The translations under genes were made by a program, and so were the position numbers. Under the pieces are notes generated by a model. That model was not told where the DNA came from. It saw only the letters and a list, made by a program, of their open reading frames with translations, and did not search any database. DNA of 64,000 nucleotides from UBA1046 sp012511325 (lineage in GTDB: Bacteria > Bacillota > Clostridia > Saccharofermentanales > DTU023), in contig JBMNJZ010000001.1 in assembly GCA_050951925.1 (NCBI GenBank), forward strand, positions 1,116,001 to 1,180,000, written 5' to 3'. Of the stretch, positions 16,114 through 24,268 are shown piece after piece. Every line of letters starts with the position of its first letter. Position 1 is the stretch's first letter.

Positions 16114-17022
16114 ATGGGGAGCTGGTGGGATGTATTTCGTTCAATAATTTACGGCCTGGTTGAGGGGATCACAGAATGGCTGCCGATCAGCTCTACCGGC
16201 CATCTTATCCTTCTGGAGGAATGGTTGCCGCTGGATCAGAGCGCTGAATTCTTTAGCATGTACTTGGTAGTGATTCAATTGGGAGCCATTATGGCCGTGG
16301 TCGTTACATATTGGCACAGTCTGTGGCCTTTTGTCCGTCAGACAACTGCAACCGGTTCGGAAGGGGATCTGACACAAGGGGCAAGGGATAGTTTCGGTCA
16401 AGACAGCACGGCATTGCGGCGGGGAAGAATCATTCTCGATCCGGATATCTTTACCATGTGGCTGAAAATTTTAGTGGCCTGTGTTCCGGCCGCCATCATC
16501 GGCCTAATCTTCGACGATGAGATTGATCGTCTCTTTTATAATCCCTGGGTAGTCGCAGGAGCCTTAATCGTTGTCGGCGTTATTTTTATTTTTGTTGAAA
16601 AAGTTCTGGCAGGTGCCGAGTCGAAGATAGTCCGGATGAAGGATCTCAGTTGGGGCGCGGCTTTTGTGATCGGCCTCTTTCAGTTGGTAGCGGCAATTTT
16701 CCCCGGGGTTTCCCGCTCCGGAGCTACAATCATCGGCGGTCTGATTCTGGGTTTGAGTCGTGTTCTGGCAGCTGAATTTACTTTTTATCTCGCTGTACCG
16801 GTGATGTTCGGAGCCAGCTTGCTCAAGCTGGTGACCTATGAAGGGAGCTGGAACTTGCAGGGTACAATGGTTTTGCTAACGGGCATGGCGGTCGCATTCC
16901 TGGTTTCCCTCAAAGTAATCGAATTTTTGATGAGCTTTATCCGCAAACATGATTTCACGGCCTTCGGTTATTATCGGATCGCACTCGGCATGGTCGTACT
17001 GCTGTATTTTGCCTTCGTCTAG
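16114..17022 (+). CDS. uppP: Undecaprenyl-diphosphatase UppP (BacA)
   Basis: Membrane phosphatase that recycles undecaprenyl pyrophosphate to the lipid carrier used for peptidoglycan and wall polymers; extra copies give bacitracin resistance. Seen: VEGITEWLPISSTGHLIL at residues ~12-29 (catalytic Glu region) and PGVSRSGATIIGGLILG near 199 (catalytic Ser/Arg loop). About eight membrane segments, 302 residues. A hydrophilic loop at ~75-105 is longer than usual. GGAGGAG lies 6 nt before the ATG. It is the last intact core gene before the accessory pocket at 17 kb. Confidence 0.95.
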   Translation: MGSWWDVFRSIIYGLVEGITEWLPISSTGHLILLEEWLPLDQSAEFFSMYLVVIQLGAIMAVVVTYWHSLWPFVRQTTATGSEGDLTQGARDSFGQDSTALRRGRIILDPDIFTMWLKILVACVPAAIIGLIFDDEIDRLFYNPWVVAGALIVVGVIFIFVEKVLAGAESKIVRMKDLSWGAAFVIGLFQLVAAIFPGVSRSGATIIGGLILGLSRVLAAEFTFYLAVPVMFGASLLKLVTYEGSWNLQGTMVLLTGMAVAFLVSLKVIEFLMSFIRKHDFTAFGYYRIALGMVVLLYFAFV

Positions 17023-17054
17023 CCTGTGAGACCGGGTACGGCGGGAATCTTTTT

Positions 17055-17547
17055 CGGAACAGCACTGATGCATCGATTGAGCTAAGGTTCTGATCATGGA
17101 GTCACCGTTGGGAAAGCCGTAAGCATCGTTATAGGCTTTAAAATTGTCTAAATCTATATAGATGATGGCATATGGTTCCATTTCTCTGATTACTGCTTCA
17201 ATTGTTTGTTGAATACTGTTATTGCCGGGCAGACCGGTAAGAGGGCTGGCATCCGCGGCTCTACTTTCCCGCGCAGGCTTTGAAATTTTTCCTCAGGACG
17301 GCCTAAAAAATTTCCTTGTCCATAATCCACGTCTAATTCAATAAGTGTTGCCAATTCTTCCTTGCAAAGAGGCAATCGGCTGATAAACCGGACGGATGTG
17401 CTCCCCGTTTAAAATCTCGACTAATATATTTGTGGTATTCAAATGTATCAACTTCTCTATAGACGTAAAGTGCCAATTCGTATTTTTAATGCGCAAATAC
17501 TTTTTTCAGTATGCCGCGCATGTTGTAGGTGGTAGATTCCTTGTCAT
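17055..17547 (-). pseudogene. Decayed EAL-GGDEF cyclic-di-GMP gene
   Basis: Minus strand, pieces in several frames. ATG at 17547 follows GAAGTGAGAAAA and opens a short damaged leader. NTTNILVEILNGEHIRPVY then QPIASLQ is the start of an EAL domain. The sequence jumps directly to ELATLIELDVDYGQGNFLGR, the very end of an EAL domain, so about 200 codons are gone. After another frameshift near 17240 comes DASPLTGLPGNNSI then YAIIYIDLDNFKAYNDAYGF, the beginning of a GGDEF domain, which stops near 17055 before the GGDEF motif itself. Intact versions would make or break c-di-GMP. The end abuts uppP. Confidence 0.8.
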
Positions 17548-17642
17548 TTTTCTCACTTCTTTTATATTATTGCAAAGTTAATTATAAGGGCACTCTGTAA
17601 AATCAAAAGCCACATTGATGTCAAATATATGTTAATAATTAT

Positions 17643-17998
17643 TTATTTATATGAAATCACATGCAAAGCCTTGCCGGTCATTTTCTCCGGGATGACCATA
17701 TCAAAGCCATGTTCCCCGTCCCATGCTCTGTCCTTCTCAATCAATAGGAGATACTCTGAAATACAGGCTGCGATACGGGTCAACTGCCGGTATAGAAGTC
17801 ATACAGCTCGCTGTCAGTATTGGTGAGGTACTGCTCATCGAAATCCGGAATAGAGGATTCCGGGATATAGCAGATCGCGTCGAACTCGATCTGGCGGATG
17901 CCGTTATATGCGTAGTCGCTGTGCTTGATGAGTTCCCAGTAGCAGTTGCCGGTGTTGTATCCGTCACCGAAACCGGTGTGGGTGCAAACGCCCTTAGA
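17643..17998 (-). pseudogene. C-terminal remnant of an unidentified gene, one frameshift
   Basis: On the minus strand, 17998-17780 reads TGFGDGYNTGNCYWELIKHS, then DYAYNGIRQIEFDAICYIPE, ending DSELYDFYTGS and a stop. A different frame from about 17775 continues as ISEYLLLIEKDRAWDGEHGF and MVIPEKMTGKALHVISYK to a stop at 17643. Both parts have the composition of real protein, and together they look like a single broken C-terminus of ~115 residues. There is no start codon: the upstream side joins a repeat at 17980. I do not recognise the family. Confidence 0.5.
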
Positions 17999-18046
17999 CG
18001 TTAATAATTAAGCATTATCGTCTTGGTAAAACAAACTGGGTTTATC
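17980..18046 (+). repeat. Imperfect direct repeat, copy A (left of pilin gene)
   Basis: Begins GGGTGCAAACGCC, then a TTAGA block, an AAGCATT block, a TTGG block, AAAACAAAC and ends TTTATC. The same blocks in the same order and spacing occur at 19485-19553. The two copies flank the pilin gene in direct orientation. Confidence 0.6.
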
Positions 18047-18173
18047 ATTCTAAGTCACAGTTAATTCTGAATATGTAAACTCCTTTACCATTTAGGTTGT
18101 TCTTCAACAGTAGATAAAAAAGTGTAATAAAAAAACATTCTGTACTATTCTTTACTATTTTAGTGTTAACTGC

Positions 18174-18202
18174 TTGCGTAAAGATTTATATATAGATAGT
18201 AT
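18174..18202 (+). promoter_or_regulatory. Putative sigma-A promoter of the pilin gene
   Basis: TTGCGT (18174-18179), 17 bp, TAGTAT (18197-18202), in an AT-rich stretch about 100 bp before the gene. Confidence 0.5.
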
Positions 18203-18304
18203 AAATAAGTAGATTCAAATGCACGCGGCTATTGTTGACTGCAAGAATGCAGCGCTATGACTAATTTTTTATGGCACAGATGAGCATATCAGGAACCCTG
18301 AAAA

Positions 18305-19282
18305 ATGAAAAAACTTTTGTGTATAAAATCATATAGCGCAAAGCAAAGAAAGGGCTTTACACTTATGGAGCTCTTGATTGTCGTTGCCATCATAGGCATT
18401 CTCGTTGCGATAGCTATACCGATTGTGAATACGCAGCTCGACAAAGCAAGGGCAAGTGCTGATTTGGCAAATGAACGCAGCGCAAAGGGTGCGGCGGTTG
18501 TAGACTATCTACTCTTAGCGACGACTGCGGAGAAAACCTATTATTTTGATGCATCAACAGGGCGTGTAAGTGACAGCGCACCTGCAAAGGGCTATGGTAA
18601 ATCCACTGTAAGGCCTGCAGGTTCATTATCCGAGGCGGATTCTACTGTCCCAAAGGGTGGATATGTCAAGGTAACCGTTTATGCAAACGGTGATGTAAAA
18701 CTTTGGTGGGAGGGAGGCTCCGGCAGCGGCAGCACGCCGCTGCTCAGTACAGAAAACGGCGGACTTGATGATGACGGCACTACGACTAACTGGGAAGATT
18801 TAACAGGCCCGGACGGCTCGCTGATGTTACAATATGATGAAAATCACGGAACAGGGGCAATAACAGGAGTGCGGGAAGGAAAAACAATAAGTGGAAACCT
18901 TTACATTAAAGAAGGACTTACTGATATAGCACAAGATGTATTTAAAAATCAAAAAGGCTTAAAGCAGGTGTATTTTCCGGCTACTATGAAGGTTCTGAGC
19001 GCAAGATCATTCGAAGGTTCCGGTCTTACAGAAGTCACAATTACAAATAATGTAGATGATATAGGTGAGGCTGCTTTTTCGGATTTACAGGATTTAAATA
19101 AGGTTACGTGGTACTATAATTCGGCATCAAGCTATGCCTCTGCAAGATATCTTTTTAGCGGAAGTGCTACTTCAGATAAAAAAATAACCATAGACTTTTA
19201 CGGAAAACAGGCGGATTGGAATGCAGTAAAGGAAAAGATCGGTCTTTCAGAAGATTCATATATTCTTAATCTAAGAAATTAA
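18305..19282 (+). CDS. Type IV prepilin-like protein with BspA-type leucine-rich repeats
   Basis: 325 residues. A class III signal: 17-residue basic leader ending in KG, then FTLMELLIVVAIIGILVAIA with the conserved Glu at mature position 5 and a hydrophobic helix. Cleavage would fall after G17. Residues ~60-175 form a pilin-like globular part with a Gly/Ser linker. Residues ~195-300 resemble LRR_5/BspA repeats (LYIKEGLTDIAQDVFKNQ, LTEVTITNNVDDIGEAAFSD), usually surface or adhesion modules. No pilin assembly genes (pilB, pilC, pilD) are in the window. AGGAA lies 8 nt before the ATG. Codon use is more AT-rich than the flanking core genes, in keeping with acquisition by transfer. Confidence 0.82.
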   Translation: MKKLLCIKSYSAKQRKGFTLMELLIVVAIIGILVAIAIPIVNTQLDKARASADLANERSAKGAAVVDYLLLATTAEKTYYFDASTGRVSDSAPAKGYGKSTVRPAGSLSEADSTVPKGGYVKVTVYANGDVKLWWEGGSGSGSTPLLSTENGGLDDDGTTTNWEDLTGPDGSLMLQYDENHGTGAITGVREGKTISGNLYIKEGLTDIAQDVFKNQKGLKQVYFPATMKVLSARSFEGSGLTEVTITNNVDDIGEAAFSDLQDLNKVTWYYNSASSYASARYLFSGSATSDKKITIDFYGKQADWNAVKEKIGLSEDSYILNLRN

Positions 19283-19345
19283 GAATTAAAAACCGCGCTC
19301 AGGACGATTTTTTTAGTTTCGCACGTAAATAGAGTGTTATAGAAC

Positions 19346-19387
19346 AAAAAAAGGAAGCAGATTCTATCAAAATCTGCTGCCTTTTTT
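19346..19387 (+). terminator. Intrinsic terminator after the pilin gene
   Basis: AAAAAAGGAAGCAGATT and AATCTGCTGCCTTTTTT form a long stem with a 7-nt loop ending in T6. The A-run on the other side makes it potentially bidirectional. Confidence 0.85.
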
Positions 19388-19424
19388 GGAAAGGAAATCA
19401 TATATTGATAGAAAAATAGGTAAT

Positions 19425-19504
19425 GGGTGCAAAATGAAGGTCGCGGGTGCAAATCGATACCTATGGGTGCAAATGAGGGGGAATGGGTGCAAACGCCGTT
19501 AGAT
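19425..19504 (+). repeat. Four 20-bp-period units each starting GGGTGCAAA
   Basis: GGGTGCAAA starts at 19425, 19445, 19465 and 19485, exactly 20 bp apart. The other 11 bp of each unit differ. Regular spacing with a conserved 9-bp core looks like an array of protein binding sites, as at the multi-repeat ends of IS21- or Tn7-type elements. No transposase is present. Confidence 0.7.
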
Positions 19505-19553
19505 ACTGAAATTTAGGCATTCTTGCTTTGGGAAAAACAAACCTGAATTTATC
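19485..19553 (+). repeat. Imperfect direct repeat, copy B (right of pilin gene)
   Basis: Partner of 17980-18046, about 70 percent alike by eye, starting with the fourth GGGTGCAAA unit and running into the stop codon of the SdpI-like gene. Confidence 0.6.
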
Positions 19554-19926
19554 TCCTCCTACCATATTCATCAAAATTTCTCTTTAACGCTTTTTCGGTT
19601 GGAATAATCGTTCCAATTAAAGGTATCATCTGTACAACCGTGAGAATACCTCCAACAGTTCCCACCGTGTCGGTTTCTTTCCCAAATACAAACGCCATTA
19701 CTACAACAGAGAGAGGTAATACGATTAGTCCACAAATATACCATAATTTCCCAATGTACTTGTGAGCAAATCTCCATGTTTCATCGTTCATCATGGATCT
19801 TTTTGTTCGATATCCGAATGTGTAATTAATTTCCTTCGGTGCTGTCTTTGAAAACAGCCGTCCAAATACGATCATTGTTATAGGCATGAGCAAAACCATT
19901 ATTAACATGAATATCCAAAATCCCAT
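19549..19926 (-). CDS. SdpI family membrane protein
   Basis: 125 residues with three to four membrane segments (about 2-20, 62-85, 93-112). The block INYTFGYRTKRSMMNDETWRF then AHKYIGKLW matches the C-terminal SdpI domain, found in the Bacillus SdpI immunity protein against the SdpC killing factor and in many uncharacterised membrane proteins. No toxin gene of the Sdp type is nearby, so an immunity role is only a possibility. Start ATG at 19926. Transcribed in the same direction as the fic gene, 58 nt downstream of it, so probably the second gene of that transcript. It is AT-rich like its neighbours. Confidence 0.8.
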   Translation of the reverse strand: MGFWIFMLIMVLLMPITMIVFGRLFSKTAPKEINYTFGYRTKRSMMNDETWRFAHKYIGKLWYICGLIVLPLSVVVMAFVFGKETDTVGTVGGILTVVQMIPLIGTIIPTEKALKRNFDEYGRRR

Positions 19927-19984
19927 TTTATAAGCCTCCGCAACTTATAATTTATTTCAATGTCCGATTTTTGTTCTGTTAATT

Positions 19985-21127
19985 TCAAGTTCCCTTACGT
20001 AGAATGTCCAGATAATCTTTGTAGGCAAAGGTGCGGTTCCTGTTTACATTTTCCGTTTGAACGAGAATATCCGCATCCATAAGCCGTTTTACCGCAGCTG
20101 AAACCGTGTTGTAGGAAACATTCAATGCTTCGGCCGTCTTTCCAATGTCAATAATCGGATTGGACGCTAAATATTCAAATACTAACAGCGCGTTTTTCGA
20201 TGCCCTGCCCATTGCGCTTACTTTTTCACGATTTTCGGCTTGTAAGGCTGTTATTTCATCAATTGCTGCGATAGCATCCTGTGCAGACTCGTTAATTGCC
20301 AGGAGGAAGAACCTGATCCACTGTTCATAATTTCCCTTGAGTCTTACCTCGGTCATACGATCATAGTATTCTACGCGGTTCTTTTTCAGGAAATAGGAAA
20401 TATAAAGCGCCGGGGTTGTCAGAACTTTTTTCTCCATCAGAAACAGGGTAATCAGCAAACGGCCGACTCTGCCGTTTCCGTCAAGAAACGGGTGAATTGT
20501 CTCAAATTGATAATGAATCAGCGCTGCCCTGATCAGAAAGTCCAAACCGTCCTCGCTATTCATATATTTTTCGAGGTCAGACATAGCCGAATTCATATCC
20601 TCCGGATTTGGGGGAATATATCTGGCATTTTTCAATGTGCTGCCTTGACCGCCGATCCAGTTCTGGGAGCGCCTAAACTCTCCGGGACTCTTTTCTTGTC
20701 CACGCACATCTTCCATTAATATCGCGTGCGTTTCTTTAATCAGTCTGTTGCAGAGTGGAAGCGTATTCAATCTTTTTACTGCATATTCTGTCGCTTTAAT
20801 ATAATTGACGACATCCGCCACATTTCTATTGGTATTCTTCTCAATCATCGGATCGAAAATGTCTTCAAGAGTTGCCTGCGTTCCTTCAATTTGTGATGAC
20901 ATCAGAGCTTCTTTTCTGACATACATGGAGACAAACAAAGCCATATTGGGAATCCTTGAAGATATACTCTCAAGCGTTGAAATCGTCCTATTCGCCTTTA
21001 CAAGCAAAGAGACAAGGTCATTGTTCATTTCCAACTCAGGCTTTGGCGGTAGGGGATTCGGTATAAAGGATTTGTACTCCACCTCTCCGGAAAGATTCGT
21101 TCTGTATGATCCTGCTCGATTATTCAT
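19985..21127 (-). CDS. Fic domain protein with N-terminal inhibitory helix and C-terminal winged helix
   Basis: 380 residues. The Fic motif HPFLDGNGRVGR (212-223) is complete, including the catalytic His and the anion-binding loop, so it should transfer AMP (or another nucleotide part) to a hydroxyl of a target protein. SSQIEGT (77-83) is the inhibitory-helix motif with Glu81, which in class II Fic proteins blocks the ATP site until relieved. A winged-helix segment at ~305-375 (IDIGKTAEALNVSYNTVSAA) could bind DNA. ATG 21127 lies under a strong promoter full of inverted repeats, so autoregulation is plausible. The target is unknown. Confidence 0.92.
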   Translation of the reverse strand: MNNRAGSYRTNLSGEVEYKSFIPNPLPPKPELEMNNDLVSLLVKANRTISTLESISSRIPNMALFVSMYVRKEALMSSQIEGTQATLEDIFDPMIEKNTNRNVADVVNYIKATEYAVKRLNTLPLCNRLIKETHAILMEDVRGQEKSPGEFRRSQNWIGGQGSTLKNARYIPPNPEDMNSAMSDLEKYMNSEDGLDFLIRAALIHYQFETIHPFLDGNGRVGRLLITLFLMEKKVLTTPALYISYFLKKNRVEYYDRMTEVRLKGNYEQWIRFFLLAINESAQDAIAAIDEITALQAENREKVSAMGRASKNALLVFEYLASNPIIDIGKTAEALNVSYNTVSAAVKRLMDADILVQTENVNRNRTFAYKDYLDILRKGT

Positions 21128-21145
21128 CTCCGCGTCTCCATTCTA

Positions 21146-21235
21146 ATTGAAATAACAACCATATTATAGCCAGCTTGTTTCAATTTGTCAACTAAACTTG
21201 AAATAAACTGGCTGCGCCACTCGCTTTATTTCAAG
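21146..21235 (-). promoter_or_regulatory. fic promoter with repeated TTGAAATAA-type operators
   Basis: Minus-strand promoter: TTGACA (complement of 21186-21191), 18 bp, TATAAT (complement of 21162-21167). Around it are TTGAAATAA (21146-21154), TTTCAA (21178-21183) and a perfect inverted repeat CTTGAAATAA (21197-21206) / TTATTTCAAG (21226-21235). Four half-sites bracketing the promoter suggest binding of a dimeric repressor. Confidence 0.7.
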
Positions 21236-21263
21236 CTGTATATTAAAAAAACAAACCAAGAAA

Positions 21264-21295
21264 AATCCGCTCCGAAAACGGCCTCGAAGCGGATT
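21264..21295 (-). terminator. Second terminator downstream of tRNA-Ser
   Basis: AATCCGCT (21264-21271) and AGCGGATT (21288-21295) form a stem; on the minus strand it is followed by a T-run. Serves as a back-up to the terminator at 21343. Confidence 0.55.
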
Positions 21296-21342
21296 ATTTT
21301 ATACTACAAACTCTCAAACCCGTTGATTTCAATGCTTTTGAG

Positions 21343-21385
21343 AAAAAGAAAAAGGACACCGTATTCTATCAAAATATGATGTCCT
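21343..21385 (-). terminator. Terminator of tRNA-Ser
   Basis: On the minus strand AGGACA and TGTCCT pair around a ~21-nt loop and are followed by TTTTTCTTTT. Confidence 0.6.
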
Positions 21386-21388
21386 ATC

Positions 21389-21480
21389 TGGCGGAGAGTA
21401 AGAGATTTGAACTCTTGATACCCTTTTGGGGTATACACGATTTCCAGTCGTGCTCCTTCGGCCAGCTCGGACAACTCTCC
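21389..21480 (-). tRNA. tRNA-Ser (anticodon GGA)
   Basis: Class II tRNA of 92 nt on the minus strand: acceptor GGAGAGT/ACTCTCC, anticodon stem CACGA/TCGTG with loop CTGGAAA, long variable arm ATACCCC/GGGTAT, T-loop TTCAAAT, discriminator G and encoded CCA. It borders the accessory pocket at 17-21 kb. Confidence 0.96.
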
Positions 21481-21534
21481 ACAGAGCACACTATATGCCG
21501 AATGATTTAAAAGTCTCATTCAGGCAGCTTTAGC

Positions 21535-21564
21535 ATTCTAGCATGACGCTTTTACGGCTGTCAA
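21535..21564 (-). promoter_or_regulatory. Promoter of tRNA-Ser
   Basis: Minus strand TTGACA (complement of 21559-21564), 18 bp, TAGAAT (complement of 21535-21540), about 55 bp before the mature tRNA. Confidence 0.7.
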
Positions 21565-21634
21565 TTTTAGTATCAGCTTTGATTGCTTCAAGCAAATGAT
21601 GCGCCCAGATGTCAATTGCAAGACACAACCCAAA

Positions 21635-24268
21635 TCAAATCCAGGGTCCGATCTGTTTTTGATAGATTTTTTTGACGCCTTGTACAGACAAGCTGTAAAG
21701 GACCAAAAGAATACAAAGCCACAACAAGAAATGTACGGGCATTTGCTTTAGGTCTAACACGATTGCTAATGGTGTAAAGCCGATAATTAAGGCGACAACT
21801 GCGACCGCTAAAGTCGAGAACAGTAAAGCCGGCGCCGGTTTGCTATGAATAAACGGAATTTTTCCTGTTCTGATCATATGGATAATGAAAATCTGCGATA
21901 AGGTGCCGAATAGAAACCAACCGGTTTGGAAATAGGTAGAATTCGCCATTGAATTATAGCCGAATACAAACCACAGAATTATATAGCACAAGATATCAAA
22001 GACCGAACTTAAGGGCCCCATTATCCACATGAAGCTTTTTAATAATTTAACGTCCCACTTTTGCGGTTTCAGAACAAAGTCAGCATCCATATTATCAAAG
22101 GCAAGTCCCATTTGAGCAAAGTCATTTAAGAGATTTTGCGTCAAAATATGCACCGGCAACATCGGCAGGAAGGGCAGGAAAATGCTGGCTATGACCACAG
22201 CTATCATATTGCCGAAATTGCCGCTGGCTGCCATTTTGATGTATTTCATAATATTGCCGAAGGTGCGTCTGCCCAAAAGGACGCCCTCTTCTAGCACCAT
22301 CAAGTCTTTAGCCAATAAAATGATATCTGCCGTTTCTTTAGCAATATCCACTGCGCTGTCCACGGAAATTCCGACATCGGATTGACGCAGAGCCGGTGTA
22401 TCATTGATCCCGTCACCCATATAACCGACTGTATGCCCGTCTTCCTGCAAGGCTTTGATCACACGTTTCTTTTGCATCGGCGATAATTTGCTGAATAAAT
22501 TACAGTGTTGAGCGACGTCTTTTAATTCCGCATCACTCATCTGTTCAATATCTGTACCAAGAACGTTGGTCTGAACATCGATACCGACTTTTTCACAAAC
22601 CTTTAAGGCAACGCCTTCGCTATCGCCGGTCAGAACAACTGTGCGCACGCCGTGCTCCCGCAATGTCTCAATTGCGCTCTTGGCGCTTTCTTTGGGCGGA
22701 TCTAAGAAACCAACGAATCCGATCAAAACCATATTACTTTCATCGGAGACTGAGAAATGCTCCTCATCCGGGACTTCGTTTTTTTGCGCGACAGCCAGCA
22801 TCCTCAAACCGGCGGTATTATATTTTTCATATGTAGCCATAGCGAGTCTGCGTTCATCGGAACCTATAGTCTTAACCTGACCCTCAACCTCAACAAAGGA
22901 ACAAATCGCCAGCATTTCTTCAACGGCGCCTTTGGTGATCAGCTGACGCTTGCCGGTTTTGTCCCGAAGAATTACGCTCATGCGCCGACGCGAAAAATCA
23001 AAAGGAACTTCGTCTATTCTGTTGTAGTTCCCAACGATTTCCCGGAAATTATATTTTTCTGCCCGATTAATAATGGCAATATCAATCAGATTCTTCAATC
23101 CGGTTTGAAAATATGAATTAAGATAAGCATGGCGCAATACCCTGGTATCATCTTGCCCGGTTAAATCCATATATTTTTCCAGAACAATTTTATCTTCGGT
23201 CAAGGTTCCGGTCTTATCCGTACAGAGAATATCCATTTCGCCAAAAGTTTGAATTGAGCCTAAAGTACGTACAATGACATTTCTTTTGGACATGGCGAGT
23301 GCGCCCCTGGCCAGGGTTGAAGTCATGATTACCGGCAGCATTTCCGGAGTCAGGCCGACTGCTACGCTAACGGCAAATAATAAGGCGCTGAACCAATCAC
23401 CTTTGATGATTCCGTTAATCAAAAATATGATTGGGATGATGACTAACATCATTTTAATCAGCATGGCACTGACCGAAGAAACGCCGCGCTCAAAGCCGGT
23501 CTGAGCTTTTTCGCCGCTTAGCGAAGCTGCTATTGAACTGAAAAACGTATCTTCAGCAGTAAATAAGACCACAGCGATTGCCGTGCCGCTGACCAAATCG
23601 GTTCCCATCATACCGATATTTGCCAGATCGGTTAAAGCTACATCCGTATCGTCTGCGGTATCAAATTTTTCAACAGGAGCAGACTCTCCTGTCAAAGCGG
23701 CTTGAGATACGAAAGTGTCTTTTGTCGAAATAAATCTGACATCAGCCGGGATCATATCTCCCGCCGAAAATTTGATGACATCGCCCGGAACTACATCAGC
23801 GATATTGATTTCGACTAATTTTCCGTCTCTGATCACGTCGGTTTTGTTGGCGACCATTTGTTTAAGGCTTTCGGCGGCCTTGTCTGAATTGCGGCTCTGG
23901 ATGAAAGCTACCAAAGATGACATAAATACCATCAAGAGAATAATCATGGTAGTCGCATAGTCGGCTACATCCGATATCACAACATCAGTTATGTAAGTTA
24001 CAACGGCAATGATCAAAAGAATTATGTTAAATGGATTTACTAAAGCTTCGATAATTCTCGAAACAACCGTATGTTGCTTTTTTGTTTTGACAATATTAGA
24101 GCCATGTTCTTCCAGCCTTTTTGCAGCTTCATCAGCGCTAAGACCCTGAGCTGCAGAGCCGTATTTGCGCAGAACATCATCAATCGCCTCAGATGATAAT
24201 CTGCGCAGATCCTGTTCATGCGTATAGGTGTAGGTCTGGGTATTCTGATTTCTTTTGAGGAATTTCAT
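21635..24268 (-). CDS. mgtA: Magnesium-importing P-type ATPase (MgtA/MgtB family)
   Basis: P3B-type ATPase that brings Mg2+ into the cell. 877 residues from ATG 24268, chosen because AAAGGAGAA sits 6 nt upstream. Seen: LTGESAPVEK (actuator, ~193), VGLTPEMLPV in membrane helix 4 (the Mg-ATPase version of the ion site), CTDKTGTLTEDK with the phosphorylated Asp351, VVLTGDSEGVALKV and GYMGDGINDTPALRQSDVGI (hinge). About ten membrane helices. A ~210-nt leader with several stable hairpins precedes it, one of which covers the ribosome binding site, so control by an RNA switch is likely. Confidence 0.95.
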   Translation of the reverse strand: MKFLKRNQNTQTYTYTHEQDLRRLSSEAIDDVLRKYGSAAQGLSADEAAKRLEEHGSNIVKTKKQHTVVSRIIEALVNPFNIILLIIAVVTYITDVVISDVADYATTMIILLMVFMSSLVAFIQSRNSDKAAESLKQMVANKTDVIRDGKLVEINIADVVPGDVIKFSAGDMIPADVRFISTKDTFVSQAALTGESAPVEKFDTADDTDVALTDLANIGMMGTDLVSGTAIAVVLFTAEDTFFSSIAASLSGEKAQTGFERGVSSVSAMLIKMMLVIIPIIFLINGIIKGDWFSALLFAVSVAVGLTPEMLPVIMTSTLARGALAMSKRNVIVRTLGSIQTFGEMDILCTDKTGTLTEDKIVLEKYMDLTGQDDTRVLRHAYLNSYFQTGLKNLIDIAIINRAEKYNFREIVGNYNRIDEVPFDFSRRRMSVILRDKTGKRQLITKGAVEEMLAICSFVEVEGQVKTIGSDERRLAMATYEKYNTAGLRMLAVAQKNEVPDEEHFSVSDESNMVLIGFVGFLDPPKESAKSAIETLREHGVRTVVLTGDSEGVALKVCEKVGIDVQTNVLGTDIEQMSDAELKDVAQHCNLFSKLSPMQKKRVIKALQEDGHTVGYMGDGINDTPALRQSDVGISVDSAVDIAKETADIILLAKDLMVLEEGVLLGRRTFGNIMKYIKMAASGNFGNMIAVVIASIFLPFLPMLPVHILTQNLLNDFAQMGLAFDNMDADFVLKPQKWDVKLLKSFMWIMGPLSSVFDILCYIILWFVFGYNSMANSTYFQTGWFLFGTLSQIFIIHMIRTGKIPFIHSKPAPALLFSTLAVAVVALIIGFTPLAIVLDLKQMPVHFLLWLCILLVLYSLSVQGVKKIYQKQIGPWI

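Noticed and set aside
17737..17967. 76-codon minus-strand frame rich in Thr/Ser
   Set aside because: The neighbouring minus-strand frame gives a far more protein-like sequence, so this one is a shadow of the pseudogene.
17723..18004. 93-codon plus-strand frame before the pilin gene
   Set aside because: Antisense of a better minus-strand gene remnant. Composition is Val/Ala-rich without motif or binding site.
17980..19553. Diversity-generating retroelement acting on the pilin gene
   Set aside because: No reverse transcriptase and no template repeat of the pilin 3' end were found in the window.
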